DNA of 64,000 bases, taken from CFX2 sp014338005. Its GTDB lineage: Bacteria; Chloroflexota; Anaerolineae; Aggregatilineales; Phototrophicaceae. Location: assembly GCA_030263555.1 (NCBI GenBank), contig SZPE01000004.1:1-64000 (forward strand), read 5' to 3'. The translations under genes were made by a program, and so were the position numbers. Each line of letters opens with the position of its first letter. Positions within the stretch are counted from its first letter, which is position 1. Shown one piece after another: positions 42,343 through 51,663 of this stretch. Below the pieces are notes generated by a model. That model did not search any database. It saw only the letters and a list, made by a program, of their open reading frames with translations, and was not told where the DNA came from.

Positions 42343-42930
42343 ATGAAAATCGGCGTGCTGGCGCTGCAAGGCGCTTTTATCGAACATCTCAAAACGCTGC
42401 GAACCCTGGGTGTCGAGACCAGAGAGGTTCGCCTGCCGGACGACCTGGACGATCTGGACGGCCTCATCATCCCCGGCGGGGAAAGCACCACCATCGGCAA
42501 GCTGGCGGTTGAGTACGGCCTGATCGAACCACTGCGCCGCTTCGCCCAGGCCAAACCGACCTGGGGAACCTGCGCCGGGATGATCTTCCTGGCGAAAGAC
42601 ATCGGCCACGACCGGCAGCCGATCCTGGGATTAATGGACATCACCGTCAGCCGCAACGCCTTCGGGCGGCAGATAGACAGCTTTGAAGTAGACCTGCCCA
42701 TCCCCGTCCTGGGCGACGAACCGTTCCACGCCGTCTTCATCCGCGCCCCAGTGGTGACGGCGGTGCGCGGCAGCGCGCAGGTTCTGGCGCGCCTGGAGGA
42801 CGGGCGGATCGTAGCCGTCCAGGAAGGCCGCTGGCTGGCAACCGCCTTCCATCCAGAGCTAACTGCCGACAGCCGGCTGCACCGGTTTTTCGTGCAGATG
42901 GTGGCCCAACAAGTGGGTAAAAAAGGCTGA
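42343..42930 (+). CDS. pdxT: pyridoxal 5'-phosphate synthase glutaminase subunit PdxT
   Basis: PdxT releases ammonia from glutamine for PdxS. The start at ATG 42343 gives MKIGVLALQGAFIEHLKTL and 195 residues, the family length; an upstream ATG at 42211 would run through the hairpin and is rejected. Motifs are IIPGGESTTIGKLA, the nucleophile GTCAGMIFLA, and the catalytic His and Glu in TAFHPELTAD. pdxS lies about 19 kb away on the other strand. Confidence 0.96.
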   Translation: MKIGVLALQGAFIEHLKTLRTLGVETREVRLPDDLDDLDGLIIPGGESTTIGKLAVEYGLIEPLRRFAQAKPTWGTCAGMIFLAKDIGHDRQPILGLMDITVSRNAFGRQIDSFEVDLPIPVLGDEPFHAVFIRAPVVTAVRGSAQVLARLEDGRIVAVQEGRWLATAFHPELTADSRLHRFFVQMVAQQVGKKG

Positions 42931-42938
42931 TTTTGCCG

Positions 42939-42966
42939 TTCACAATTGCCGATAACGTGCTACAAT
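42939..42966 (+). promoter_or_regulatory. promoter of the acidic protein gene
   Basis: TTCACA (42939-42944) and TACAAT (42961-42966) are spaced by 16 bases, 46 bases before the start codon. Confidence 0.5.
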
Positions 42967-43011
42967 ACGCCCGCGTTAACGGATAACTGCCCAGCATGGT
43001 GCGAGGTGCGC

Positions 43012-43299
43012 ATGAGCATTTATGATGCGTTGATTTTAAGTCAAAACGGCGGTCCCTACGAAGACGAAGACCTGGACGAAGACGAAGAACTGGACTTCGA
43101 GGACGAAGAGCTGGAAGATGTCGAATTCGAGGACGAGGAATTAGTCGAGGAAGACATCGAAGAAGATGATGAGGACTTCCTCGATGACGATGGGTATGAC
43201 ATTTCCGAGTTCGAGGAAGATGACTACCTGTACGACGATGACGAGACGAGGAAGACGAAGACTTCTACGAAGACGAGGACGAGTTTTAGGTCTCGCTAG
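43012..43299 (+). CDS. highly acidic small protein, probable frameshift near C-terminus
   Basis: This short protein starts MSIYDALILSQNGGPYEDED and continues as almost pure Asp/Glu with spaced aromatic residues. As read it is 95 residues and suddenly turns basic at the end (ETRKTKTSTKTRTSFRSR). In the next frame the same bases give DEEDEDFYEDEDEF and a stop at 43287-43289, in perfect keeping with the rest. A single missing base near 43243-43245 would explain this. The true product is probably about 93 residues and acidic to the end. It recalls acidic tails such as those of RNA polymerase delta or histone-binding proteins, but I do not recognise a family. Confidence 0.65.
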   Translation: MSIYDALILSQNGGPYEDEDLDEDEELDFEDEELEDVEFEDEELVEEDIEEDDEDFLDDDGYDISEFEEDDYLYDDDETRKTKTSTKTRTSFRSR

Positions 43300-43495
43300 G
43301 CCGCTGACACAAACACCACATTCACTGCTGCGGTCGCCGGTTGGGAAGCGATGGAACGTCCTGTTCGGCGGCCCGTCTTGATTCCCTGCTCAGGCGGGTA
43401 CTTCCGGCCCGTTTTTGTTTAGGCATTTGTTAGTTACCCCCTCTAGATTATACAATAGGTTCATCATCGGCTGCGTTTAGCGAGGTACCGACGCT
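43300..43495. other. intergenic region with possible terminator and promoter
   Basis: A CGGG...CCCG hairpin followed by TTTTTGTTT (about 43396-43420) may end the acidic-gene transcript. Then TTGTTA (43427-43432) and TACAAT (43451-43456), spaced by 18 bases, may start the exopolysaccharide operon. Both are moderate calls. Confidence 0.4.
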
Positions 43496-45505
43496 GTGAA
43501 GCAAGCATCTTCCCCTGTTACTGCCGTGTTTCGGCTGCTGCTGAAGTGGTGGTGGCTGATCGCACTATCGGTCGCGCTCGGCGTCGGCGTCGGGTTTTTT
43601 ATCCGCACCCAGCAGCCGAACATCTATTTTGCCAAAACCACCATTCTTTTTGGTCAGAACTTCGCCAGCAGCACAACGGGTTCGGCCAGTTCGCTGAAAC
43701 AGCTTACCGACATGATTACGATTTATTCCGGCCTGGTGCGCCGGCCCACGATTCTGGAGCCGGTCATCGAAGAGCTGGGGCTGGGCATCAGCGTGGATAC
43801 GCTCAACGGCGTGATGGCCGTCACCCAGGTTGAAGACCTGCCGCTGCTGGAAATCACCATCGCCGACATCCGGCCAGACCGCGCCGCCGACATCGCCAAC
43901 CGGGTCGCCCAGGAACTCATCAAACAAAGCCCGACCGAACAGATTTCGCAGGAAACCGAATTTAAGCGCGAACAGCTCCGCAGCCTGCAAGCGCAGATCG
44001 AAGAACTGCAAAGCGCCTACGACGCCAATATTGCCGTCGGGGCGAATCTTACCTCCGCCTTCGAGATCGCCCAGAATTTACAGGAACGCTCCGGCATCCT
44101 CCAGAATTTGCAGCAGCTTCGCGCCCTGTATGCCGAAATGAGCGGCGGGCTGGCCGAACAGGTCAACCTGATGCGGATTTTTGAGTATGCCAATCCCGAA
44201 ACCGCGCCGCTTGTCACCAGTTCGATCATCGGGGTGGCGCTGGCGGGCGGCGCCGGCCTGCTGCTTTCGGTGGCGACCATCGTGCTGATCGGTTATTTCG
44301 ATGACCGGCTGCTGTGGCAGGAAGGGATGGAAACCATTCAAGGTATCAAGGTGCTGGGGCCGCTGGGGGTCGTGCCGCGCAATAAACTGCCGCTGTACGT
44401 GTTAACCATGCCCGACGCCATCGAAAGCGAGGTGCTGCGCCAGCTGCGGGCCAAACTGGTGCTGGCCGCCGGCGGCGACGTGCCGAAAATGCTCACCGTC
44501 ACCAGCTACGACTCCGGCGATGGCAAAACCGTCACGGCTTCCAACTTGGCGCTGGTTTTCGCCCAGTCCGGGCTGCGGACGCTGCTGGTAGACGGCGACA
44601 TCCGCAAGGGCGACCTGCACGAACTGTTCCGCCTGCCCAACGTGATGGGCTTCTCGGACATCCTCGCCAGTCACGAGGACATCGGCGTGATGGTTTCGCG
44701 CGCTTTGCTCGACAGCACCTACGACAACCTGACCATCCTCCCGTCGGGGCGTTCCAACGCCGACCCGGCGGCACTCTTAAGCGCCGCGCGTTTTACCCGG
44801 CTCATTACGCTGCTGAAGTCGCAGTTTGATATTGTCGTTATGGATTCGGTACCCACCATCGGCGGGCCGGATTCGGCCTTCATGGCAGAAGTCAGCGACG
44901 GCGTGTTGATCATCGTGGATTCGCGCCGCACGACCGAAAAAGCCCTCAAACGCACCCTCCAGGCGCTCCAGCAGGCGCGCCGGGCGAACATCTTCGGCGT
45001 GGCGTTTAACCGGGTGCATTTGCAGGTGACGGCCACCCACAACCAGCCTTACTACCGCCGCACGCTGGCGCTTAGCCCGGAACGGCTGAACCGCGAGCTG
45101 ATGACCGCGAACAAACGTAAACTGGGCTTCAACCGCCACGTAATTACCGACAAAAAAGGCGAACGGCTGTACTCCTTTAAAGCGTGCGCCATTCACCTGG
45201 GCGTCACCGTCGAAACCATCCAGAACTGGACAAAAACCGGCCATCTAAACGCAGTGCGCGTGGGACGCCGCCGCTGGGTACGGGAAGGCGAAATTCAAGC
45301 CCTGCTGGAACGCCTGCCGCGCAGCGAGATCAGACTGGGCGGCAAAAACGATCATCTGCCGGAAGCCAACGGCTTAAAAGCCCCTGTCGAACCGTCGCTG
45401 CCGGCGCGGCTGCGCGACCAGCGAAACGCCCTGCTGGATTACGTGCGCGACCCGCAGGCCATCGAGGAAACCGACGACGAAACCGACCTGCCGCCCGGCG
45501 ATTAG
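43496..45505 (+). CDS. Wzz/BY-kinase-like polysaccharide co-polymerase with C-terminal HTH-like domain
   Basis: This 669-residue protein likely controls exopolysaccharide chain length. Residues 1-270 are a Wzz module with helices at about 17-36 and 242-266 and a coiled segment between. Residues 285-500 are a BY-kinase/ParA-like ATPase, with Walker A SYDSGDGKTVTASNLA (about 338), Walker A' LLVDGDIRKGDLHELF (363) and Walker B DIVVMDSVP (445). The usual C-terminal tyrosine cluster is absent. Instead residues 557-605 (LYSFKACAIHLGVTVETIQNW, then HLNAVRVGRRRWVREGEI) resemble a MerR/excisionase-type helix-turn-helix. It starts with GTG and is first in the cluster. The fusion is unusual; its function is inferred. 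Confidence 0.82.
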   Translation: MKQASSPVTAVFRLLLKWWWLIALSVALGVGVGFFIRTQQPNIYFAKTTILFGQNFASSTTGSASSLKQLTDMITIYSGLVRRPTILEPVIEELGLGISVDTLNGVMAVTQVEDLPLLEITIADIRPDRAADIANRVAQELIKQSPTEQISQETEFKREQLRSLQAQIEELQSAYDANIAVGANLTSAFEIAQNLQERSGILQNLQQLRALYAEMSGGLAEQVNLMRIFEYANPETAPLVTSSIIGVALAGGAGLLLSVATIVLIGYFDDRLLWQEGMETIQGIKVLGPLGVVPRNKLPLYVLTMPDAIESEVLRQLRAKLVLAAGGDVPKMLTVTSYDSGDGKTVTASNLALVFAQSGLRTLLVDGDIRKGDLHELFRLPNVMGFSDILASHEDIGVMVSRALLDSTYDNLTILPSGRSNADPAALLSAARFTRLITLLKSQFDIVVMDSVPTIGGPDSAFMAEVSDGVLIIVDSRRTTEKALKRTLQALQQARRANIFGVAFNRVHLQVTATHNQPYYRRTLALSPERLNRELMTANKRKLGFNRHVITDKKGERLYSFKACAIHLGVTVETIQNWTKTGHLNAVRVGRRRWVREGEIQALLERLPRSEIRLGGKNDHLPEANGLKAPVEPSLPARLRDQRNALLDYVRDPQAIEETDDETDLPPGD

Positions 45506-45527
45506 GTCAGGATTTAAAACGCCAACC

Positions 45528-46982
45528 ATGCTGGTTCAACTATTTGGCCGAAAAACGCTGATCGGCAAGCTGCGATACTACTTTCTGGAACGTCATTACA
45601 GCCAGACTATTCGCTACAGCCTGATTGCCTTGTGCATGGCGCTGACGCTGGCTTCCACCCTGCTGTTCCGGGGCGTGATTTTTTTCAACCTGGACTTCCT
45701 GCCGGGTTTAATCCCGATTCTGGCGATGATGGGGCTGGCGGCTGTAGTAGTCCTGTATGTCCATTTCACCGCAGCCATACCGTTGATCGTGGTGATTTCA
45801 ACCATCATGGCCGAAGGCATAGGCACCGGCACCGGCACGAAAATCACGTTTACGTTCATCACGGCCTGGGCGCTGGTCGGCATCTGGGTGTTTAAGATGC
45901 TGGTCGTCGAAAAAAACGTGCGCCTGCGCGCCTCCCCGGCCAACCTGCCGGCGCTGATTTTTGTCATCGTGGTGGTCATTTCGCTGGTCTGGAGCAGCGG
46001 CTTCGCCGACCCCGATACCAAACACATTCTGGACAGCAAAATGATGCCCCGGCTGATGACCGCCGCCGTCCTCATTATATCGCCGCTCACCTATATGCTG
46101 TTCGCCAACAACATCAAATCCACCAGCACCATACGGTTCATCGTCTGGTGGTTCATCGTGGTGGGCGCGGCTTTTATGGCTTTGCGGCTGGTCACCGGCA
46201 GCGTGCCGAATCCTTTCAACGACGAAGGGCAGTTCCCGACCTGGGTGGGCGCTTTTGCGGTCGGCCAGATGCTGCTTAACAAAAAACTGCGCCCAATCGT
46301 GCGGCTTGGCCTGGGGGGAGTTGCAGCCGGCTGGTTTTACATCACGCTGGGGCTGGGTATATCCTGGTTGAGCGGGTGGCTGCCGTTAGTCGTCGCAGCG
46401 GCGATCATCCTGCTGTTTTATTCCCGCCCGCTTTTTATTATCGCTCTCCTCATCGGCGCTGTATTCATCGTTTCCCAGTGGCATGCCGTCAAAGACATTT
46501 TTTCGGCGGAAAGCGAGGAGTCCGGCCAGTCGCGCGTGGGGGCATGGCAGCAAGCCCTGACCGTCGCAAACGACCATTTAATGTTCGGCACGGGGCCGGC
46601 AGGTTACGCTTTTTACTTCCAGGCACGGCTGCGCGGGTTTTATCAGCTTTCACATAACAATTATGTGGACATCATCTCACAAACCGGTCTGGTCGGGTTC
46701 TTCTTTTTTGTCTGGTTCTGGCTGGGGGTCAACTGGGTCAGCCTCAGAACCTACCGCCTGGTGCCAAAAGGCGGCTTTGAACACGGGCTGGCGACGACAC
46801 TGCTGGCCGCCAATTTATCCACCCTGGGCGTTATGATGCTCGGTGATTGGGTTACACCCTTCACTTATACCCAGGGTTTAGGGGGCATTGACTACACCAT
46901 TTGGGCGTGGATATGGGCGGGGTTGAGTGTGGCGTATTACCACATCTGTCGTGAGCGAGTTCACGAGGTCGAAAAATCGTGA
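45528..46982 (+). CDS. O-antigen ligase/Wzy-like polymerase
   Basis: This 484-residue protein has about twelve helices and the long periplasmic loop of the O-antigen ligase/polymerase family. The conserved region is GAWQQALTVANDHLMFGTGPAGYAFYF, followed by LSHNNYVDIISQTGLVGFFFF (the H-N-x-x-D/Y motif near residue 380). It lies 22 bases after the Wzz/kinase gene and overlaps the next gene by four bases. It would polymerise or ligate the repeat unit. Confidence 0.88.
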   Translation: MLVQLFGRKTLIGKLRYYFLERHYSQTIRYSLIALCMALTLASTLLFRGVIFFNLDFLPGLIPILAMMGLAAVVVLYVHFTAAIPLIVVISTIMAEGIGTGTGTKITFTFITAWALVGIWVFKMLVVEKNVRLRASPANLPALIFVIVVVISLVWSSGFADPDTKHILDSKMMPRLMTAAVLIISPLTYMLFANNIKSTSTIRFIVWWFIVVGAAFMALRLVTGSVPNPFNDEGQFPTWVGAFAVGQMLLNKKLRPIVRLGLGGVAAGWFYITLGLGISWLSGWLPLVVAAAIILLFYSRPLFIIALLIGAVFIVSQWHAVKDIFSAESEESGQSRVGAWQQALTVANDHLMFGTGPAGYAFYFQARLRGFYQLSHNNYVDIISQTGLVGFFFFVWFWLGVNWVSLRTYRLVPKGGFEHGLATTLLAANLSTLGVMMLGDWVTPFTYTQGLGGIDYTIWAWIWAGLSVAYYHICRERVHEVEKS

Positions 46983-48541
46983 TGGTATTCAAACGCGCCT
47001 GGATAGGCATCCTGTTGATTCTGGTCTTAAGCCTGACCCTGCCATCACCGTCTGCCGGGCAGCAGGCCGTTGACAGCGGTTGGACGCCCCCAAAACTGCT
47101 TGGCGGGGGCTGGTGGCAGAGCGTTGCCATAGATCAGGAAGGCCGGCTGCATGTCGGCTGGTTCGGCGGGGTTGAGATGAACGACGGCGGTATGCACGAT
47201 GCCCTGATGTACGCCGTCCGCGAACCCGACGGCACCTGGAAACCCACAAACGATGCCATCTATACTGGGGACGGCGGTTACACCGTCCGCAATGCGCTGG
47301 CCGTCACCAGCGACGGGATTCTCCATGCCGTTTTCCGCGCCGTAACCCGCCACCAGTACGCCCACGCGCCCGCGCGCGCCGCCGACTCGGCGGCGAACTG
47401 GACGACGCCGATAGAGATGAACTCCTTCGGCTACTACGTGGATATGACCAAAGATCGCAACGATGTGCTGCACCTGATGTACAGCGGCGGCCAGGGTATT
47501 ATCAGCCGCGGCGGCACAATCACAATGGCGGAACTCAGCCCGTGCGCGTTCTGTAACGATATGTTCTACCGCCGCTCAACCGACGGTGGCCGAACCTGGA
47601 GTTCCGACGTTCCGATCTCGTTTGAGGCGGAGTCCGGCTCCGACCGCATGGACATTTTTGAGGGCCTTAGCGGACGCCTGTACACCGTCTGGGACGAAGG
47701 ACTCGACTGGTATCAGGGGCGCGGCGCAGCCCTTGACGTGCGTATGATCTACTCCGAAGACGGCGGCCTGACCTGGAGCGATAAAATCATCCTGGACGGG
47801 GGCGGCCATGCCGACCGCCGGCCAATCCAGATCGGAGCGGTCGAGATGCTGGACGGCGCGCTGATGGTCGTCTGGCGCTATTCGACCGACATAGACCGCA
47901 ACATCTACTACCAGATAACAGACGATCTCGGCCAGACCTGGACGCCCCCTCAGCCCATCCCCGGTTTTGTCGCCCGCAGCATCAACGACTCGCCGCTGGA
48001 CGACTACGAACTGCTGCTCGACCGCCTGGGTACGGTGTGGTTGTTCGCCACCGGGCAGCCGAACTTGCAGCGGCAGGCCAACGCGGGGCTTTACGCGGTT
48101 CAGTACCGCAACGGCAGCTGGTTGACCCCGCAGCGGCTTTTTTACAGCCCAGAGTACCGCCCGGAATGGCCGAAAGCCGCGTTGGGCATCAACAACGATA
48201 TTCACCTGACGTTTTTCCTGCGCGGGTGGAAAGAGTACGTGACGACCTACCAGGATGCCACCGCCGACCTGACGGTTTATTACACCTACTATCCGGGTAA
48301 TCTGCCCTCAACGGCAGTGGCGTTTAACCCTACACAAACGCCCCGCCCTACGCCGACGATTGTCCAGGAGCTGCGGCCCACCCAGACACCCTTTACGCTG
48401 CAAGAGCCGATGGAACAGCCGCCCGGCCTGGTGACTGCCGATACCTATGCTGCCCAGACGATTCTGGGCGGCACGATCGCGGTCGGCGTCCTCTGTGTTT
48501 TCATTTTAAGCCTGGTGCAGTTTATCATCCGGCGGCGCTAA
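46979..48541 (+). CDS. Asp-box (sialidase-like fold) membrane-anchored exported protein
   Basis: This 520-residue protein has a signal peptide (about residues 1-27), a beta-propeller with Asp boxes (STDGGRTWS, SEDGGLTWSD, DDLGQTWTPP) and a C-terminal Thr/Pro linker (PRPTPT, RPTQTP), then a transmembrane helix and RRR stop-transfer. This is an outward-facing, membrane-tethered propeller. Catalytic sialidase residues (Arg triad, Tyr/Glu) are not obvious, so it may be a binding or cleaving protein for the polymer. Its start overlaps the polymerase stop. Confidence 0.82.
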   Translation: MMVFKRAWIGILLILVLSLTLPSPSAGQQAVDSGWTPPKLLGGGWWQSVAIDQEGRLHVGWFGGVEMNDGGMHDALMYAVREPDGTWKPTNDAIYTGDGGYTVRNALAVTSDGILHAVFRAVTRHQYAHAPARAADSAANWTTPIEMNSFGYYVDMTKDRNDVLHLMYSGGQGIISRGGTITMAELSPCAFCNDMFYRRSTDGGRTWSSDVPISFEAESGSDRMDIFEGLSGRLYTVWDEGLDWYQGRGAALDVRMIYSEDGGLTWSDKIILDGGGHADRRPIQIGAVEMLDGALMVVWRYSTDIDRNIYYQITDDLGQTWTPPQPIPGFVARSINDSPLDDYELLLDRLGTVWLFATGQPNLQRQANAGLYAVQYRNGSWLTPQRLFYSPEYRPEWPKAALGINNDIHLTFFLRGWKEYVTTYQDATADLTVYYTYYPGNLPSTAVAFNPTQTPRPTPTIVQELRPTQTPFTLQEPMEQPPGLVTADTYAAQTILGGTIAVGVLCVFILSLVQFIIRRR

Positions 48542-48658
48542 ACAATCCCGTTTGATTATCCTGCCGGGCAGCGGGCGAACGTTAGGCTTTTGTAAGGCCG
48601 GTTCGCTACGCTTTTCTGTAGTTCCCATTCATAACGATCAAATACGGATTAATCTATC

Positions 48659-49093
48659 ATGGCTGTCCTGAAAACTGACCACCCCTTTACCATCCCGGAA
48701 AACCCAAAAACAACCAGCGCCAACCTGCAATCGGTGGGGCTGGTGCTGGCAAGCGTGGCCTGCGGCGCGGTCGGGCAGCTTGTCCTCAAGGCCGCTATGA
48801 ACGGCCTGGGGCAGCTTCAGCCGTCGCTCGAAACGCTGGTGGCGATGGCGACCAGCCCGCTGCTCCTGGTGGGAATCGGCATCTTCGGCATCAGCACGCT
48901 GCTGTGGCTGCTGGCGCTAATCAAAGCCGACCTCAGCTTCGCTTACCCCTTCCTCAGCCTGACGTATATCGCAGTTCTGATCGGCGGGGCGGTGCTGTTC
49001 CACGAGCAGGTAACGCTTGATCGCGTTCTGGGTTTTGCGGTGATCGTCACGGGTGTATGGATTGTCGCGCGCAGCGAAAAACGGTCGGCCTGA
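48659..49093 (+). CDS. small DMT/EamA-family carrier, ArnE-like
   Basis: This 144-residue protein has four helices, the SMR size. VGLVLASVACGAVGQLVLKAAM opens the domain and FAYPFLSLTYIAVLIGGAVLF is typical of undecaprenyl-phosphate-aminosugar flippase subunits ArnE/F. The gene lies within the exopolysaccharide cluster and could flip a lipid-linked sugar. It is one base before the oxidoreductase start. A homodimer is likely because no partner gene is next to it. Confidence 0.82.
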   Translation: MAVLKTDHPFTIPENPKTTSANLQSVGLVLASVACGAVGQLVLKAAMNGLGQLQPSLETLVAMATSPLLLVGIGIFGISTLLWLLALIKADLSFAYPFLSLTYIAVLIGGAVLFHEQVTLDRVLGFAVIVTGVWIVARSEKRSA

Positions 49094-49094
49094 A

Positions 49095-50411
49095 ATGCGT
49101 ATCGGAATCATCGGCGGCGGTTTGATGGGCATCGCCCTGGCTTACTTTTTAACCGAAGCCGGGGAGCAGGTGACTGTCTTGGAACAGAGCGCCGAGTTGG
49201 GCGGTCTTAACGGACAGCTGGCGTTTGGCGAAGGGCTGACGGTGGCGCGTTACCAGCACGCTATCCTGCCGCGCGATGACGCCACACGCCGCCTGTGCGC
49301 CCGCCTGGGGCTGGAAAACGAGCTGGTTTTTGGCGACGTGCAAACCGGCTTCATCCACGACAATCGCATTTACCCGATGACCACCCTGCGGGACTTTTTT
49401 TCCTTCACGCCGCTCAGCTTCCGCAGCCGGATTCAACTGGGCGGCGCGCTGCTGCAAGTCCGCCGCCGCGGAAACTGGGAAAGCCTGGACGACGTTCCGG
49501 TTAAAAGCTGGCTGGTGAAAGCCAGCGGCGCGGAAACCTTCGAGCGCATCTGGCGACCGCTGTTGGAAACCAAATTCGACGGCGCTTACGAAACCGTCCC
49601 CGCTACCTACGTCTGGGCCTGGCTGAACCGGATGCTGGCAATCCGGCGGCCCCCCCGCTTTAACAGCAGCGTGGGCTACCTGCGGCGCGGGCATTATTCG
49701 CTCATTCAAGCCCTGGCGGACGACCTGACCGCGCGCGGCGGGCAGATACAAACGCAGGTGCGCGTGCGCGAAATCATCGTGGCGGACGGCCGTTTGCAGC
49801 AGGTCCGCACCCACAGCGGCCTGCTGGAATTCGACGCCCTAGTGGCGGCCATCGCCACCCCGGTTTTTGCGCGGCTTATCCCCGGTGCGGATAAAACCTA
49901 CCTGGAACGCCTGAGCCGCGAGAAATACCTCGGCCTCATCTGCCCGGTGATGGTGCTGGACAGGCCGCTTTCCGGCTACTGGACGCTCAACTTGACCGAC
50001 CCGAACAGCCCGTTTTCCAGCATCATCGAAACGCCGCACCCGGAGTACAACGGGTATTACATTGTTTATCTGCCCCGCTATACCGCGCCGGATAACGACT
50101 GGATGGGGGTTTCTGACGACGACATCCGGGAGGCATGGCTTTCGCATCTGCGGCAGCTTTTCCCGCAGATGGCTTCAAAAGACCCGCTCCATTTTTCCGT
50201 CAGCCGGTCGCGTTATGTTGAGCCGGTCTATTCGATTCATGACACCGAAAAAGCCGCCTCCGCGCAAACCCCCTACCAGGGGTTGTATCTGGCGAACACC
50301 GGCCAGGTCTACCCGCAGCTTCCGACCAGCGAAGCCGTCATCGTCCAGGCGCAGCGCGTCAGCCGGCTGGTTCGCCAGCAGCGCATGATGCCGGCCGCCG
50401 TTTTGAGTTAA
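49095..50411 (+). CDS. FAD-dependent amine-oxidase-like oxidoreductase
   Basis: This 438-residue protein starts MRIGIIGGGLMGIALAYFLT with the dinucleotide-binding GxGxxG, then VTVLEQSAELGGLNGQLAFG, as in the protoporphyrinogen oxidase/UDP-galactopyranose mutase/carotenoid desaturase group. The C-terminus has YLANTGQVYPQLPTSEAVIV, the second FAD contact. It lies among the polysaccharide genes, in which such proteins often modify nucleotide sugars or polyprenols. The start at 49095 was taken because the upstream frame overlaps the carrier gene. Confidence 0.85.
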   Translation: MRIGIIGGGLMGIALAYFLTEAGEQVTVLEQSAELGGLNGQLAFGEGLTVARYQHAILPRDDATRRLCARLGLENELVFGDVQTGFIHDNRIYPMTTLRDFFSFTPLSFRSRIQLGGALLQVRRRGNWESLDDVPVKSWLVKASGAETFERIWRPLLETKFDGAYETVPATYVWAWLNRMLAIRRPPRFNSSVGYLRRGHYSLIQALADDLTARGGQIQTQVRVREIIVADGRLQQVRTHSGLLEFDALVAAIATPVFARLIPGADKTYLERLSREKYLGLICPVMVLDRPLSGYWTLNLTDPNSPFSSIIETPHPEYNGYYIVYLPRYTAPDNDWMGVSDDDIREAWLSHLRQLFPQMASKDPLHFSVSRSRYVEPVYSIHDTEKAASAQTPYQGLYLANTGQVYPQLPTSEAVIVQAQRVSRLVRQQRMMPAAVLS

Positions 50412-50463
50412 ACAGACCCGGAGGAAAACGGTTTTCCCTCCGCCAACGGATGAACAAACAACC

Positions 50464-51663
50464 ATGCGCGTTCTTTTGCTCACTCAGGTGCTTCCCTACC
50501 CGCCGGACAGCGGGCCGAAGGTTAAGACCTACTATGTCCTCAAATATCTGGCGCGGCAGCACGCCGTGACGCTGGTTTCGTTCGTGCGGGATGGCGACAG
50601 GCCGGAACACATTCGCCACCTGGAAACCCTCTGCGAGCGGGTCGTCACCGTGCCGATCAGCCGCTCACCCGTCCGCGACCTGGGTTTCCTGTTCAAAAGC
50701 CTGGCCGGCGGCCAGCCCTGGATGATGCTGCGCGACGAGCGCGCGGAAATGCAGGCCGCCCTGCGCGAACTGGCGACGGCGCGCTTCGACGTGGTACACG
50801 CCGACCAGCTTAACATGGGACAGTACGCCCTGCCCTTTACCGGCAGCCGCAAGGTTCTTGACCTGCACAACGCCCTGTGGGTGCTGTACAAACGGCTGGC
50901 CGAAACCTTGCCGCCGACCAAACCGATGAAATATATCCTGCTGCGGGACTGGCGGCTGCTTAAACGATACGAAGGCGCGCTGTGCCGCGCTTTCGACGCC
51001 GTGACGGCCGTCAGCCAGGAAGACCGCGCCGCTTTGATCGAAGCCGGCGCGCGCGACGACATCGTGGTAATCCCCATCGCCATTGATACCGACGAACAGG
51101 CTTTCATCGAGCGGCAGCCCGCCGGGCCGCACATCGTCCACATCGGCACCATGTACTGGCCGCCCAATATTGACGGCATCACCTGGTTTCTGGACGAAAT
51201 TTACCCGCTCATCAAACAGCAGATACCGAATGTTCGCTGCACGCTGATCGGCGCGCGCCCCCCGGCCAGCATCGTGGAACGCGCCCAGAACGACCCCTCG
51301 CTGACCGTCACCGGCTACGTCGAAGACCCGCTGCCCTATCTGCGCGACTCCAGCATGATGATCGTGCCGCTGCGCGCCGGCGGCGGGATGCGCGTGAAAA
51401 TCCTCAACGCGCTCTCGCAGGGTATCCCGATGGTCAGCACTACCGTCGGCTGCGAGGGCATCGCGGTCGAAAACGACCGGGATATTCTGATCGCCGACGA
51501 GCCGCAGCCGTTCGCTGCCGCCTGCGTTCGCCTGCTGGCGGACGCGGATTTGAACGCGCGCATCACCCGCGCCGGACGCCAGACCGCCGAGCAGCAGTAC
51601 GACTACCGGCAGGCCTGCCGCCCGCTGGATGAAATTTATATGCCCCAGGTGCTTAAACCATGA
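50464..51663 (+). CDS. glycosyltransferase family 4 protein (first)
   Basis: This 399-residue GT-B enzyme starts MRVLLLTQVLPYPPDSGPKV. The C-terminal nucleotide-sugar site includes VHIGTMYWPPNIDGITWFLD, GYVEDPLPYLRDSSMMIVPLRAGGG and GEGI-like GCEGIAVENDRDILIAD. It overlaps the second GT4 gene by four bases. It adds one sugar of the repeat unit on the cytoplasmic face; the donor is unknown. Confidence 0.9.
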   Translation: MRVLLLTQVLPYPPDSGPKVKTYYVLKYLARQHAVTLVSFVRDGDRPEHIRHLETLCERVVTVPISRSPVRDLGFLFKSLAGGQPWMMLRDERAEMQAALRELATARFDVVHADQLNMGQYALPFTGSRKVLDLHNALWVLYKRLAETLPPTKPMKYILLRDWRLLKRYEGALCRAFDAVTAVSQEDRAALIEAGARDDIVVIPIAIDTDEQAFIERQPAGPHIVHIGTMYWPPNIDGITWFLDEIYPLIKQQIPNVRCTLIGARPPASIVERAQNDPSLTVTGYVEDPLPYLRDSSMMIVPLRAGGGMRVKILNALSQGIPMVSTTVGCEGIAVENDRDILIADEPQPFAAACVRLLADADLNARITRAGRQTAEQQYDYRQACRPLDEIYMPQVLKP

